Positions 7,388 through 15,632 of a stretch of 36,174 bases of DNA are shown here, in pieces. Source of the DNA: Bacteroidota bacterium (GTDB lineage: Bacteria; Bacteroidota; Bacteroidia; B-17B0; Aurantibacillaceae); NCBI GenBank assembly GCA_963169355.1, contig CAUJCR010000036.1, positions 1-36,174 on the forward strand. Reading direction: 5' to 3'. Position numbers and translations under genes: made by a program. The notes under the pieces are model-generated. The model was not told where the DNA came from. It worked only from the letters and a program-made list of their open reading frames with translations, and did no database searches. Positions within the stretch are counted from its first letter, which is position 1. Each line of letters starts with the position of its first letter.

Positions 7388-7771
7388 ATTAAACTCGAGG
7401 AGATAGATCATATAATACCTGAAGATGAACAAGAAGCAGGGATTCAGTTAAGGTTAAATAAATTGGCATTAAAAATACTCCAAGAAAAATATAGTGAAAT
7501 AATAAATGATAATGAATTGGTGGGGTTTTATAAAAGTCATTTGGAAGAAACCATAACAAATACAACACAACGTTTGGAATCATTGGAATGCAGCGAAACT
7601 GAGCAATACGAGATAGAGTTATATCACAAAGTATTACTTGATATTTTTGCTCAACAACGAAAAGAACTCTTTGCGTTAAGAAAAGAAAAATATTTTAGTG
7701 ATGAGGAAATTCGAAAAGCAGAGTTGCAATTAGATTTGAATGAATTTAGAATTATTGGAATTACTCATTAA
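7388..7771 (+). pseudogene. Detached C-terminal cytoplasmic tail of the antiporter
   Basis: This lies in the same frame as 6164-7387, directly after the TAA. It reads IKLEEIDHIIPEDEQEAGIQ and continues as a Leu/Glu/Lys-rich helical region of about 127 residues, ending at 7771. The EEQE-IQLRLNKLAL pattern is the normal start of the tail in CPA1 antiporters. There is no ATG near its beginning; the first start-like codon is the TTG at 7463. Separate translation is therefore doubtful, and stop read-through or loss of the tail is more likely. The reading frame is otherwise intact to its natural stop, which suggests the nonsense change is recent, or is recoded, or is a sequence error. Confidence 0.8.
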
Positions 7772-7783
7772 TCCCATTTAAGT

Positions 7784-8794
7784 ATGAATATATCTACACA
7801 TTATAAATTACAACATTTTATTCCTTGGACACAACAAAAAATTTATAAAATGCTTTTAATAAGTATGATACCTACGGTATTATATTATTTTCTTAATTGG
7901 AGTTGGTTAGCTATTCCATGGGTTCCAGTAGCTTTAATAGGTACAGCTACAGCTTTTATTTCTGGATTTAAAAATACTCAAACATATAATAGAAGTTGGG
8001 AAGCCCGACAAATTTATGGGGCAATTATTAATAGTAGCCGAGTATTTGGAATAATGGTTAAAGATTTTGTGCGCGAAAAGAATACTGAGAAAATATTGCA
8101 TCAAGAAATCATATACCGTCATTTTGCATGGCTTACAGCCTTACGATTTCAACTGCGTGAGTCTAAGAGTTGGGAAAATGTAAAAACCAAAAGTTATAAC
8201 CGAAATTACTTGAAGTATTACAAAGTTCCAGAATGGGAAAGTACATTGGAGGTAGAATTAAAACCCTTTCTTTCAGAAAATGAGAGAAACTATATTCTTT
8301 CAACTAAAAACCGGGCAACACAAATCTTGGCTCAACAATCAGAACAACTTAAAAATCTGAATAAGCAAGGAGTCATTACCGATTTTAATTATGTGGCTTT
8401 AGAAAACCAAATAAAAGATTTAATTGATCAACAAGGTAAAGCCGAACGAATTAAAAACTTTCCATATCCACGGCAGTTTTCAAGTATTAATCTTTATTTC
8501 ACTAACTTGTTATGTTTTCTTATTCCATTGGGTTTTATTGGCGAATTGTCTAAACATACTGAAAAGTTAGGTGATTGGTTTATTTGGTTGGTTATTCCAC
8601 TGAGTATTTTAGTTGGATGGATATTTCTGGTGTTAGAACAAATTGGCGAAAGCACCGAAAATCCTTTTGAAGGAAGTGCAAACGATATTCCTATTACTCA
8701 GATTAGTAGAATGATTGAAATTGATTTGAGAGAAATGTTGGGTGAGAAAGATTTACCTCCCTTTATTCAACCACAAAATAATATTTTAATGTAA
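7784..8794 (+). CDS. Bestrophin-family anion channel
   Basis: 336 residues. Two membrane helices lie near the N terminus (about 22-38 and 43-61), followed by the bestrophin signature region NTQTYNRSWEAR (64-75) and SRVFG, a long helical cytoplasmic part, and two helices at about 232-250 and 260-280 followed by QIGESTENPFEGSANDIP. That last motif is the Ca/anion-clasp-like segment (NPF with an acidic surround) seen across the family. Bacterial members form pentameric channels; eukaryotic ones conduct chloride and bicarbonate. The next gene, 4 bases on, encodes an LCIB-type carbonic anhydrase, which makes bicarbonate a reasonable substrate here. That is inference; the prototype bacterial homologue studied is cation-selective. 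Confidence 0.88.
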   Translation: MNISTHYKLQHFIPWTQQKIYKMLLISMIPTVLYYFLNWSWLAIPWVPVALIGTATAFISGFKNTQTYNRSWEARQIYGAIINSSRVFGIMVKDFVREKNTEKILHQEIIYRHFAWLTALRFQLRESKSWENVKTKSYNRNYLKYYKVPEWESTLEVELKPFLSENERNYILSTKNRATQILAQQSEQLKNLNKQGVITDFNYVALENQIKDLIDQQGKAERIKNFPYPRQFSSINLYFTNLLCFLIPLGFIGELSKHTEKLGDWFIWLVIPLSILVGWIFLVLEQIGESTENPFEGSANDIPITQISRMIEIDLREMLGEKDLPPFIQPQNNILM

Positions 8795-8798
8795 AACA

Positions 8799-9542
8799 AT
8801 GAATAAACAACACCTAGAAACCGTAAGGAAATGGTATCCTAAAGCGCTAACCTCTATTGATACCGTGAATCGTCTTTTAGATACCATTGAAAGAGAATTA
8901 GGGTTAAAACCCCATCAACTCATGCATGCAGATAGTATGTGCTGTGATGATGTGAATGCTATTCAATATCCACCTAGAGCATTAGAAATGCTTGGCCCAT
9001 TCCATTTAGGAGGGTTAAACGGATTCCCTTTTGCTGGAATAACAGGCATGAATGCTTTTGCACATCATGTTCCTGAGAATGGAGCTGTTATTATATTTTA
9101 TGCACCACATATTGGTGTTACCAAAGAGGGTGTAATAGGTGAAATTCATCGTATCGGACAACGTGAAAATTCTGCTTGTTGTGGAGCAGCAAAAGGAGCG
9201 TTAGCAAAATTAATTAAGCAACAAATCATCGAAGGAGATATTTCGGCATTAGATTTTCAAATGAATACTATTGAACAAATATTCTTACATCAAAAAGATA
9301 GAATTTTAAGCGCTAAGAATCAAATTTATGAAGCCACCGAGGTAATGTACGAGGCTATTGATGATCGAATAGAAGTTTTAGTAAAAGAAACACATTATCC
9401 ATGTAAATATGTTTTAGTTGTAGGGGCTGTTTTTATTAATGGCGATAAAGATATGGGTTCGTTTTGTCAATATAAAAAATTTGATTGTATTAATCTTCAA
9501 ACGAAGGAAAGAAGTAGTTTATTGAATGCTTATTATTTATAA
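8799..9542 (+). CDS. LCIB-type beta-carbonic anhydrase
   Basis: 247 residues, no signal peptide. The sequence follows the LCIB/LCIC family (Limiting CO2-Inducible B, the Chlamydomonas CO2-concentrating proteins with a beta-carbonic anhydrase fold). Landmarks in order: CCDDVN (48-53), FHLGGLNGFPFAGITGMNAF (68-87), AHHVP (88-92), FYAPHIGVTKEGVIGEIHR (100-118) and a GQRENSACCGAAKGAL-type block (120-135). The Zn site should be Cys48, His90 and Cys127 or 128, with Asp50 as the gate residue; alignment from memory leaves the exact Cys uncertain. The product should interconvert CO2 and bicarbonate in the cytoplasm, though some LCIB proteins are inactive as isolated. It sits 4 bases after the bestrophin gene and 3 bases before the NTF2-like gene. 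Confidence 0.82.
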   Translation: MNKQHLETVRKWYPKALTSIDTVNRLLDTIERELGLKPHQLMHADSMCCDDVNAIQYPPRALEMLGPFHLGGLNGFPFAGITGMNAFAHHVPENGAVIIFYAPHIGVTKEGVIGEIHRIGQRENSACCGAAKGALAKLIKQQIIEGDISALDFQMNTIEQIFLHQKDRILSAKNQIYEATEVMYEAIDDRIEVLVKETHYPCKYVLVVGAVFINGDKDMGSFCQYKKFDCINLQTKERSSLLNAYYL

Positions 9543-9545
9543 TTT

Positions 9546-9974
9546 ATGAGAAATAATGTTTGTTTCATAGCACTAATGATATCACTTAATGTTTATGGTC
9601 AGAAACAAAAGCATAATCAAATTCAAAATATTAATACTGTAAATAAAATGGATATATCAATAATACCTAACCACCATGTAAAGACGGCTATTGAAGCTTT
9701 ACAAGCAAATGATAAACAAGCATGGTTTGCTTGTTTTGCAGAGAATGTAATATTTACTGATGATGGGCGAACAATGAATTTCAAAACATTTTTTGATAAT
9801 GCTTTTGATAAAAAAGAAAAATTCCTTGAAATAGACTCTATACAAAACGAGGGAAAAGATATATATGGTAAATTTTACGCAGGGCAATGGGGTACATTTA
9901 GAGTATATTTTAAATTCCACCCTAGCACAAACGGTAAGTTTACACGTTTAGATATTGGGCAAGCGCCGAAATAA
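9546..9974 (+). CDS. Small exported NTF2/SnoaL-like protein
   Basis: 142 residues. The first 19 form a signal peptide (MRNNVCFIALMISLNVYGQ). From about residue 35 the pattern is that of an NTF2/SnoaL-like fold: a helix HHVKTAIEALQANDKQAWFA, a strand FAENVIFTDDGRTM, and a final beta pair around GTFRVYFKFHPS..KFTRLDIGQA. The fold is a cone that binds small molecules or acts as an enzyme; no catalytic residues can be assigned. It is the last gene of the operon, ending 30 bases before the convergent hemB gene. An internal ATG at residue 35 (MDISIIPNHH) could give a cytoplasmic form. Confidence 0.65.
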   Translation: MRNNVCFIALMISLNVYGQKQKHNQIQNINTVNKMDISIIPNHHVKTAIEALQANDKQAWFACFAENVIFTDDGRTMNFKTFFDNAFDKKEKFLEIDSIQNEGKDIYGKFYAGQWGTFRVYFKFHPSTNGKFTRLDIGQAPK

Positions 9975-10004
9975 CAAGAATTAATCCTATTAGCGTTATT
10001 ACTT

Positions 10005-10976
10005 CTAGTGGTTTTTTATGGCCCACTCTTTTGCAAAGTAACTTAAAATAACCGAAGCACCTGCGCGTTTCATACTTAATAAAATTTCATCACGCACGCG
10101 CTCACCATCTATCCAACCTTTTTGTGCGGCTGCTTTTATCATGGAGTATTCGCCACTTACATTATAAGCCGCAATTGGTAAATCAAAATGTGTGTTTAAA
10201 TCTTTAATAACATCTAAGTAACTAAGAGCTGGTTTTACCATTAAAAAATCAGCACCTTCTTCGGTATCAAGTTGGGCTTCTATTAAGGCTTCTTTGCTAT
10301 TGGCTGGATTCATTTGATACGTTTTTTTATCGCCAAATTTTGGGGCGCTATCAAGCGCATCTCTAAACGGGTTATAAAAAGCACTTGCATATTTTGCTGT
10401 ATAGCTCATAATAGAAACTTCTTCATGTCCTGCATCATCTAAGGCTTCTCTAATATATCCAACACGACCATCCATCATATCACTTGGTCCAATAATATCA
10501 ATGCCACAATCAGCTTGAGCAACTGCCATCTTAGCTAATATTTCTAGGGTTTTATCGTTTAAAATTTTACCATTTTCAACATAACCATCGTGTCCATCAC
10601 TACTGTACGGATCCATTGCTACATCCGTCATTATACACGCTTCTGGAAATCTCTTTTTAATTAATGCGAGTGTTTTAAGATACACCCCATTTTTATTTAA
10701 ACTTTCAGATGCAGTTTTGTCTTTTAATTTTTCGTTAATACTCGGAAACACATCAAAAGCTTTAATGCCTAGCTTCATACAACTTTCTATTTCTTTAAGT
10801 AGTAAGTCGGGGCTATAGCGATAAATGCCTGGCATAGATTTTACTTCTATTTTTTTGTTTTTACCATCAATTAAAAATAATGGATAAATGAAATCATGAA
10901 CTGATAAATGGTTTTCTTGAACCATATTACGAATAACAGCTGACTTGCGATTTCTTCGAGGGCGATGTGTAATCAT
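10005..10976 (-). CDS. hemB: Delta-aminolevulinic acid dehydratase (porphobilinogen synthase)
   Basis: 323 residues, normal length. It condenses two 5-aminolevulinate molecules to porphobilinogen in the cytoplasm. The two Schiff-base lysines are in MSYTAKYASAFYNPFR (K195) and FLMVKPALSYLD (K248). The metal segment reads DVAMDPYSSDGHDG (118-131): all three Cys of the Zn-type enzymes are replaced by Ala/Asp/Asp, so this is a Zn-independent, Mg/K-type enzyme. It is the third gene of a minus-strand heme operon (hemCD, 7-TM protein, hemB) with gaps of 8 and 10 bases. It converges with the NTF2-like gene across 30 bases that hold no strong terminator. Confidence 0.97.
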   Translation of the reverse strand: MITHRPRRNRKSAVIRNMVQENHLSVHDFIYPLFLIDGKNKKIEVKSMPGIYRYSPDLLLKEIESCMKLGIKAFDVFPSINEKLKDKTASESLNKNGVYLKTLALIKKRFPEACIMTDVAMDPYSSDGHDGYVENGKILNDKTLEILAKMAVAQADCGIDIIGPSDMMDGRVGYIREALDDAGHEEVSIMSYTAKYASAFYNPFRDALDSAPKFGDKKTYQMNPANSKEALIEAQLDTEEGADFLMVKPALSYLDVIKDLNTHFDLPIAAYNVSGEYSMIKAAAQKGWIDGERVRDEILLSMKRAGASVILSYFAKEWAIKNH

Positions 10977-10986
10977 AGCATTTTAA

Positions 10987-11670
10987 TTATGAGTGAGATA
11001 ATGTATTTATTTTTAATTCTTTTTTAATGCCAAGGTACATCACATAGATTGCAATGGCAATAATTATATGACTTAAATCCATGTGATTAAACCATACCGA
11101 AATAGCCAACTTGGTAATATGGCAAACAATAGCGAGCACTGCCACACCAATACCAAGTAACATGTGTTTGCTTAATACAGATTTTGATTGTTGGTAATAA
11201 GCGTATTCTAAAATACTAACCGTAAGTATAAGTCCTATAGCAGAGTGTATCTCTACTACCACAAATGAATTGAAATAGAAAAGAAGAAAAAAAGCTAAGA
11301 TTATTTCAAGAGCATTTATTATCATCAGTAAGTTTACAGTGCTTGGTTTAAATAACGACTTGGTGTGCAAAATGGCTGCAAATTGTGCAAAAATAACGCT
11401 TGTAATTCCCGTAATCCAACCAAATATTTTAGCGTTAAAACTAAACGCGTATAAAAAGGCATGACCAATAATGGCTGAAACTAAAGTAGATAATCCTGTA
11501 ACTAACAAAAACCAACGGTATAAATTCACGCTTTTGGTTGATGTAGCAGAAGATGTTTTAAAGAATGCAAAAACGCATACACACACCACTATTAAATCCG
11601 TTAAAACCGTGATAGGTTCGTCTATTCTTAAATTGCCAAGGTATATGGTTGGATTTTGATAGGGTATCAT
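10987..11670 (-). CDS. Seven-helix membrane protein of unknown function in heme operon
   Basis: 227 residues, with seven predicted membrane helices covering nearly the whole protein and a short cytoplasmic Lys-rich C terminus (IKKELKINTLSHS). Several His residues lie in or near helices (GHAFLYAF, AAILHTK, VEIHSAIG, VCHITKLA, NHMDLSHII), a spread that could bind heme or a metal, though no known motif is matched. I do not recognise the family; it recalls Bacteroidota membrane proteins annotated only as DUFs. It lies between hemCD and hemB with gaps of 8 and 10 bases, so it is certainly co-transcribed with heme genes. A role in heme or precursor handling is a guess from this position. Confidence 0.75.
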   Translation of the reverse strand: MIPYQNPTIYLGNLRIDEPITVLTDLIVVCVCVFAFFKTSSATSTKSVNLYRWFLLVTGLSTLVSAIIGHAFLYAFSFNAKIFGWITGITSVIFAQFAAILHTKSLFKPSTVNLLMIINALEIILAFFLLFYFNSFVVVEIHSAIGLILTVSILEYAYYQQSKSVLSKHMLLGIGVAVLAIVCHITKLAISVWFNHMDLSHIIIAIAIYVMYLGIKKELKINTLSHS

Positions 11671-11678
11671 GATATTAT

Positions 11679-13259
11679 TTATAAAACATTTAATACCGCT
11701 CTAAATAATCCAAGGTCATCAAATGAATAAGGTTTTTGAATTTGTTCGGCTTTTATTTTTCCTTTTACAATAAGTGTTTTTTCGGTGCTTTCGCCCATGG
11801 CAATAATTTTTTGATGAGGTAAAATTTTATTTTTCTCTAAATAAGATTCTACATTGCTTGGGCTAGTAAACACTAAAATATCAGTGTTTTCAGCAACGTT
11901 GTGTGCTATCTTAAGTGTGGCATAAATAGGTAAGTCCACCAACTTATCTTGCTTAGCAAATTGCCATTGTATAGTGCGCATACTTTCTCTTGCAATTGGA
12001 AACACCACCTTTCCAGATCCAACACGCGCAGCAAATTGTTTTCCTACTAGTTTAGTATCGGTGCTAGTTCCAATAAAATCGGCTCTTTTACCATATTGAC
12101 GCAAGGCTTGAGAAGTGCCTGTGCCCATACAACCAATTTTAGTGTTACCAATATCGGGGTTTTGCATAAAGAAAAATTCAACCGCATGTTTACTACTAAA
12201 AAACAACCAATCGCTTTTAGGTAATTCTTTAATCGTTAGTTTCTTCATTTCAATAAGGCTCTTATTTTCTACCTTAAACCCTAAATTTTTTAACCACAAG
12301 TTAAGATTTCCGCTTTCGGCTTCGTCTCTCGATATAAACACATTTTTAGAAGAAATACGATGAATATGCTCTACTATTTTCTCAGGTAAATCTTCGGTAT
12401 TGGTGGTTTCATAATACAACTGCTTTGGTTGCGTATTCCAAGCTTCTGCTACCGATACGTGTACTTTAAATACTTTTCGATCATGTTCGTTTAATTCCAC
12501 ATCGCAATAAGCACCTAGTGGTAATTGACAACCACCATCTAATAAATTTAAAATACGCCTTTCAATATTAATGTTTATCATCACATCATAATCGCAAATT
12601 GTATCAAACACATCGCTGAGTTTGTAATCATCTTCTCTAATTTGCCAAGCTAACACGCCTTGTGCAGGCGCAGGGATAAACTCGGTTGGGTCGAGTTGTG
12701 TTACTGTAAATTCTGATAGGTCAATTTCTAATCTTTCTAATCCTGCGGCAGCTAAGATAATGGCATCAAATTGTCCTTCGCGTAATTTATTAATACGAGT
12801 AGGCACATTGCCTCGCAAGTCAGCAATTTCAACATCTGGTCTAAACGCAAGTAGTTGCGATTTTCGTCGTGCTGACGAGGTGCCTACTTTGGCATTCTTC
12901 TTTAAATTAAATTTTTGCGTAGTGTCTTCGCATTCATCACGCATAATAAGCCAATCGGCTGGGTTTTCGCGGCTTGATACACCAGCCACTATTAATCCAT
13001 CGGGGTTTTCGGTTGGTAAATCTTTATGCGAATGTACAGCTACATCAATGGTTTTATTTAGTAAGGCTTCTTCTAGTTCCTTAGTAAAAAATCCTTTACC
13101 TTCTAACTTATCAAAACTAGTATTCCATTCTTGTGTTCTGTCGCCTTTAGTTTCAATAATTTTAATTTGAACTTCGTGTCCTTTTTCTTCTAGTAATGCT
13201 TTAGTATAATTTGCTTGCCATAGTGCTAGTTCACTACCTCTTGTACCAATGGTAATCAT
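11679..13259 (-). CDS. hemC-hemD: Fused porphobilinogen deaminase / uroporphyrinogen-III synthase
   Basis: 526 residues. Residues 1-300 are hydroxymethylbilane synthase: GTRGSELALWQ at the N terminus, catalytic Asp80 in HSHKDLPT, Arg-rich substrate contacts in GTSSARRKSQL (126-135) and DLRGNVPTRINKL (148-159), and the dipyrromethane-cofactor Cys244 in LDGGCQLPLGAY. From about residue 306 to the end is a HemD-type bilobal domain (VFISRDEAE, LFFSSKHAVEFF, GTGTSQALRQYG, LVFTSPSNVESYL, AMGESTEKTL). One chain thus takes porphobilinogen to uroporphyrinogen III, which avoids release of the unstable linear tetrapyrrole. It is the first gene of the heme operon. The fusion occurs in several Bacteroidota and is not a frameshift. 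Confidence 0.95.
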   Translation of the reverse strand: MITIGTRGSELALWQANYTKALLEEKGHEVQIKIIETKGDRTQEWNTSFDKLEGKGFFTKELEEALLNKTIDVAVHSHKDLPTENPDGLIVAGVSSRENPADWLIMRDECEDTTQKFNLKKNAKVGTSSARRKSQLLAFRPDVEIADLRGNVPTRINKLREGQFDAIILAAAGLERLEIDLSEFTVTQLDPTEFIPAPAQGVLAWQIREDDYKLSDVFDTICDYDVMININIERRILNLLDGGCQLPLGAYCDVELNEHDRKVFKVHVSVAEAWNTQPKQLYYETTNTEDLPEKIVEHIHRISSKNVFISRDEAESGNLNLWLKNLGFKVENKSLIEMKKLTIKELPKSDWLFFSSKHAVEFFFMQNPDIGNTKIGCMGTGTSQALRQYGKRADFIGTSTDTKLVGKQFAARVGSGKVVFPIARESMRTIQWQFAKQDKLVDLPIYATLKIAHNVAENTDILVFTSPSNVESYLEKNKILPHQKIIAMGESTEKTLIVKGKIKAEQIQKPYSFDDLGLFRAVLNVL

Positions 13260-13283
13260 ACGTTGTGTTTAAAATTAGAGGCT

Positions 13284-13291
13284 ACAAGATA
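13284..13291 (-). promoter_or_regulatory. Candidate -7 box for the hemCD operon
   Basis: On the minus strand TATCTTGT followed by AGCC, about 25 bases before the hemCD ATG; it matches 6 of 8 positions of the TAnnTTTG pattern. It closely resembles the nfu promoter at 31208-31215 (TATCTTTG-TAGCC). Confidence 0.35.
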
Positions 13292-13333
13292 GTGAATTTT
13301 AACTTATTGTAGATAAATATTCGTATTAAACCG

Positions 13334-13341
13334 TAACTTTA
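13334..13341 (+). promoter_or_regulatory. Candidate -7 box for sufS
   Basis: TAACTTTA differs from TAnnTTTG only at the last base and lies 30 bases before the sufS ATG, in the 111-base divergent gap with hemCD. No clear -33 element is seen at the usual distance. Confidence 0.3.
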
Positions 13342-13370
13342 TAAAATATTTGACCATGTACTTTTAAATC

Positions 13371-14597
13371 ATGAAAATTAACCCAGATATACGCCAGCAG
13401 TTTCCGATATTACAACGAACCATTAATGGAAAGCCATTGGTTTATTTTGATAATGGCGCTACAACTCAAAAACCAAAGCAGGTAATTGATTGTATCGTAA
13501 AATATTACAGCGAACAGAACGCTAATATTCATCGAGGGGTACACACTTTAAGCCGCGAGGCTACTATTTTATTTGAAGAAGCACGTAAAGAGGTAGCTGC
13601 TTTTATTGGAGCGGATGATACATCGATAGCTTTTACACAAGGTACTACAGATAGTATTAATTTAGTGGCTAATGCCCTTCATTATCTTAATTTACCTAAA
13701 GGCTCAGAGGTAGTAGTTACCGAAATGGAACACCATTCTAATATTTTACCTTGGCAATTGTGGTGCGAAAGAAATAATGCGCAGTTAAAAGTTATTCCAA
13801 TAGATAAAGACGGTCGTTTAGTAATAGAAAATTTAGAAACTATAGTCAATGAAAAAACGGCTTTGGTTGCTCTTACTCAAGTTTCAAACACGCTTGGTAT
13901 TATAAATCCAGTAAAACAAATTATTAAAACCATAAAGTCTATTAATCCTCAATCTTTAGTGTTAATAGATGGCGCACAATCTACGCCACATCTACAAATT
14001 AATGTAAAAGATATGGGTTGTGATTTTTTTGTGTTTAGCGGACATAAAATGTATGCACCTACTGGTATAGGCGTTTTATACGTGAAGCAACCTTTAGTCG
14101 AAGCTTTACCCATTTCTCGCACAGGAGGTGGTGCCATAAAAACAGTAACATTTAATCAAACAGAATATCTTGATACCATTCAACGCTTTGAAGCAGGTAC
14201 ACCTAATATTGAAGGAGTACTTGGTTTAGCAGAAGCCATTAGATTTATTAATTCAGTAGGTATTAAAAATATTGCTACACACGAACATCAATTGTTAGAA
14301 CTTGCTTCAAAAAAATTAAATGAAATCCCCGAAGTAGAAATTTATGGTAATATTGATGTTAAGGATAAAGCAGGAGTTATCTCATTTAATGTAAAAAACA
14401 CTCATCCTTTTGATGTAGGCACTTTGCTTGATAAATATGGAGTGGCTGTGCGTACAGGACATCATTGTACACAACCATTAATGCAATGTTTAAATATTCC
14501 AGGAACTATTCGTGCTTCGTTTGCCATATATAACACAACCGATGAGGTTGAGTTATTTATCGAAGCACTTAAAAAATCTATTCGATTATTGAGTTAA
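13371..14597 (+). CDS. sufS: Cysteine desulfurase, SufS type
   Basis: 408 residues, the usual SufS length. It is a PLP enzyme that takes sulfur from cysteine as a persulfide for Fe-S cluster assembly. Visible are the N-terminal YFDNGATTQKP, the ligand block TEMEHHSNILPWQ (117-129), Asp200-Gly-Ala-Gln, the PLP lysine K226 in FSGHKMYAPTG, and the active-site Cys366 in RTGHHCTQPLMQ, with the short spacing of the group II (SufS/CsdA) type. The other suf genes are not next to it; the neighbour is a PstS-like lipoprotein. A Nfu-type carrier occurs far away at 30560-31189. The ATG at 13371 fits the conserved start. Confidence 0.94.
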   Translation: MKINPDIRQQFPILQRTINGKPLVYFDNGATTQKPKQVIDCIVKYYSEQNANIHRGVHTLSREATILFEEARKEVAAFIGADDTSIAFTQGTTDSINLVANALHYLNLPKGSEVVVTEMEHHSNILPWQLWCERNNAQLKVIPIDKDGRLVIENLETIVNEKTALVALTQVSNTLGIINPVKQIIKTIKSINPQSLVLIDGAQSTPHLQINVKDMGCDFFVFSGHKMYAPTGIGVLYVKQPLVEALPISRTGGGAIKTVTFNQTEYLDTIQRFEAGTPNIEGVLGLAEAIRFINSVGIKNIATHEHQLLELASKKLNEIPEVEIYGNIDVKDKAGVISFNVKNTHPFDVGTLLDKYGVAVRTGHHCTQPLMQCLNIPGTIRASFAIYNTTDEVELFIEALKKSIRLLS

Positions 14598-14615
14598 TAT
14601 TTTTTTATGTAAGTT

Positions 14616-15533
14616 ATGAAATTATCTCTTTTTATTTTATCTGCTTTTATTTTGTGTGCTTGTGGTGTAAAAGATGATTATACTAAAAAAGACTCGCCCA
14701 CATCCGGAAAAGTAACTTTGTACTTTGAAGAAGGCATCACGCCACATATTCAAAATCAAATTTTTACGTTTAAATCTATTTACCCACATGCCGATATTTC
14801 TTTACGCCCCAGTAATGAAAACGAAGCTGTGCAAGCTTTGTATAACGATTGCACTAAGGTAATTGCTATTACGCGTCAGCTCACACAAAAAGAATTAGAC
14901 CAATTTAAAGCTAAAAATGTAGTGATTGATTTTTCGCCAGTGGCTGGTGATGCTGTAGCTTTAATTGTAAATAAGAATTTCCCCGATTCTATCATATCCA
15001 TAAATACATTAACAGAATTATTAAAAGGAAATGATACGGTTTATCAGCATCAAGCCATATCTATTTTATTTGATAATGCCAACTCGGGTTCTACCAAGTT
15101 TTTAAAAGACTCGCTTTTGCCTAATTTTAATTTTGGTAGTAATTGTTCAGCCAAAAATAATACTCCTGAGTTATTTCAGGCAATACGCAATTCTACAAAT
15201 ACCATAGGCGTGTGCGATTATGCTTGGTTAAGTGATTACGATGATGTAAACACAAAAGAAGTTTTAAAAGATATAAAAATATTAGCAGTTTCAAAAAACC
15301 AAGCTGATGTGGCTTATATGCCCGATCAATCTAATATTGCAACAAAGGATTATCCATTAACTAAAACCATCTATATTATTAGGCGCTCGGCTGAGTTTAG
15401 TTTGGGTAAAGGCATAGAAACTTTTATAGCGGGAGAAAAAGGACAATTAATGTTTTTAAAACAAGGCCTTCCTCCTAACCGACAAGAGGAGCGTGTGATA
15501 GAAATTGATATGACCCCTATTCACAACCACTAG
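14616..15533 (+). CDS. PstS-like substrate-binding lipoprotein
   Basis: 305 residues. A lipoprotein signal peptide with lipobox LCAC (Cys about 16) is followed by a type II periplasmic-binding fold of the PstS kind: VTLYFEEGITP, an AITRQLTQKELDQFKA block, PVAGDAVALIVNKNFPDS (about 109-126), the NANSGSTKF anion-binding loop, IGVCDYAWLSD and a C-terminal GEKGQLMFLKQGLPP. In true PstS such loops hold phosphate. No pst transporter genes are nearby; instead a TPR protein follows two genes on. In Bacteroidota PstS-like lipoproteins often occur with TonB/ExbBD and TPR genes, so a role in energised envelope uptake is possible. It begins 18 bases after sufS. Confidence 0.82.
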   Translation: MKLSLFILSAFILCACGVKDDYTKKDSPTSGKVTLYFEEGITPHIQNQIFTFKSIYPHADISLRPSNENEAVQALYNDCTKVIAITRQLTQKELDQFKAKNVVIDFSPVAGDAVALIVNKNFPDSIISINTLTELLKGNDTVYQHQAISILFDNANSGSTKFLKDSLLPNFNFGSNCSAKNNTPELFQAIRNSTNTIGVCDYAWLSDYDDVNTKEVLKDIKILAVSKNQADVAYMPDQSNIATKDYPLTKTIYIIRRSAEFSLGKGIETFIAGEKGQLMFLKQGLPPNRQEERVIEIDMTPIHNH

Positions 15534-15632
15534 GAAGTTAAAATAATGTTAAATTTAGGCTTATTATACTATCTTTATTAGGTATGGCAAGCAAATTGAA
15601 ATTAAAAACATGTAATTTTATCAATCAAGTTA

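Noticed and set aside
9975..10004. AATAAC/GTTATT weak hairpin between convergent genes
   Set aside because: A six-base AT stem with no T-run is too weak to call a terminator.
12760..13170. Plus-strand frame of about 136 codons inside hemCD
   Set aside because: It lies wholly antisense to well-conserved hemC; low-complexity Ser-rich product with no start context.
11679..13259. HemC-HemD junction as a frameshift or assembly join
   Set aside because: Both domains are complete in one frame and the fusion is known in Bacteroidota.
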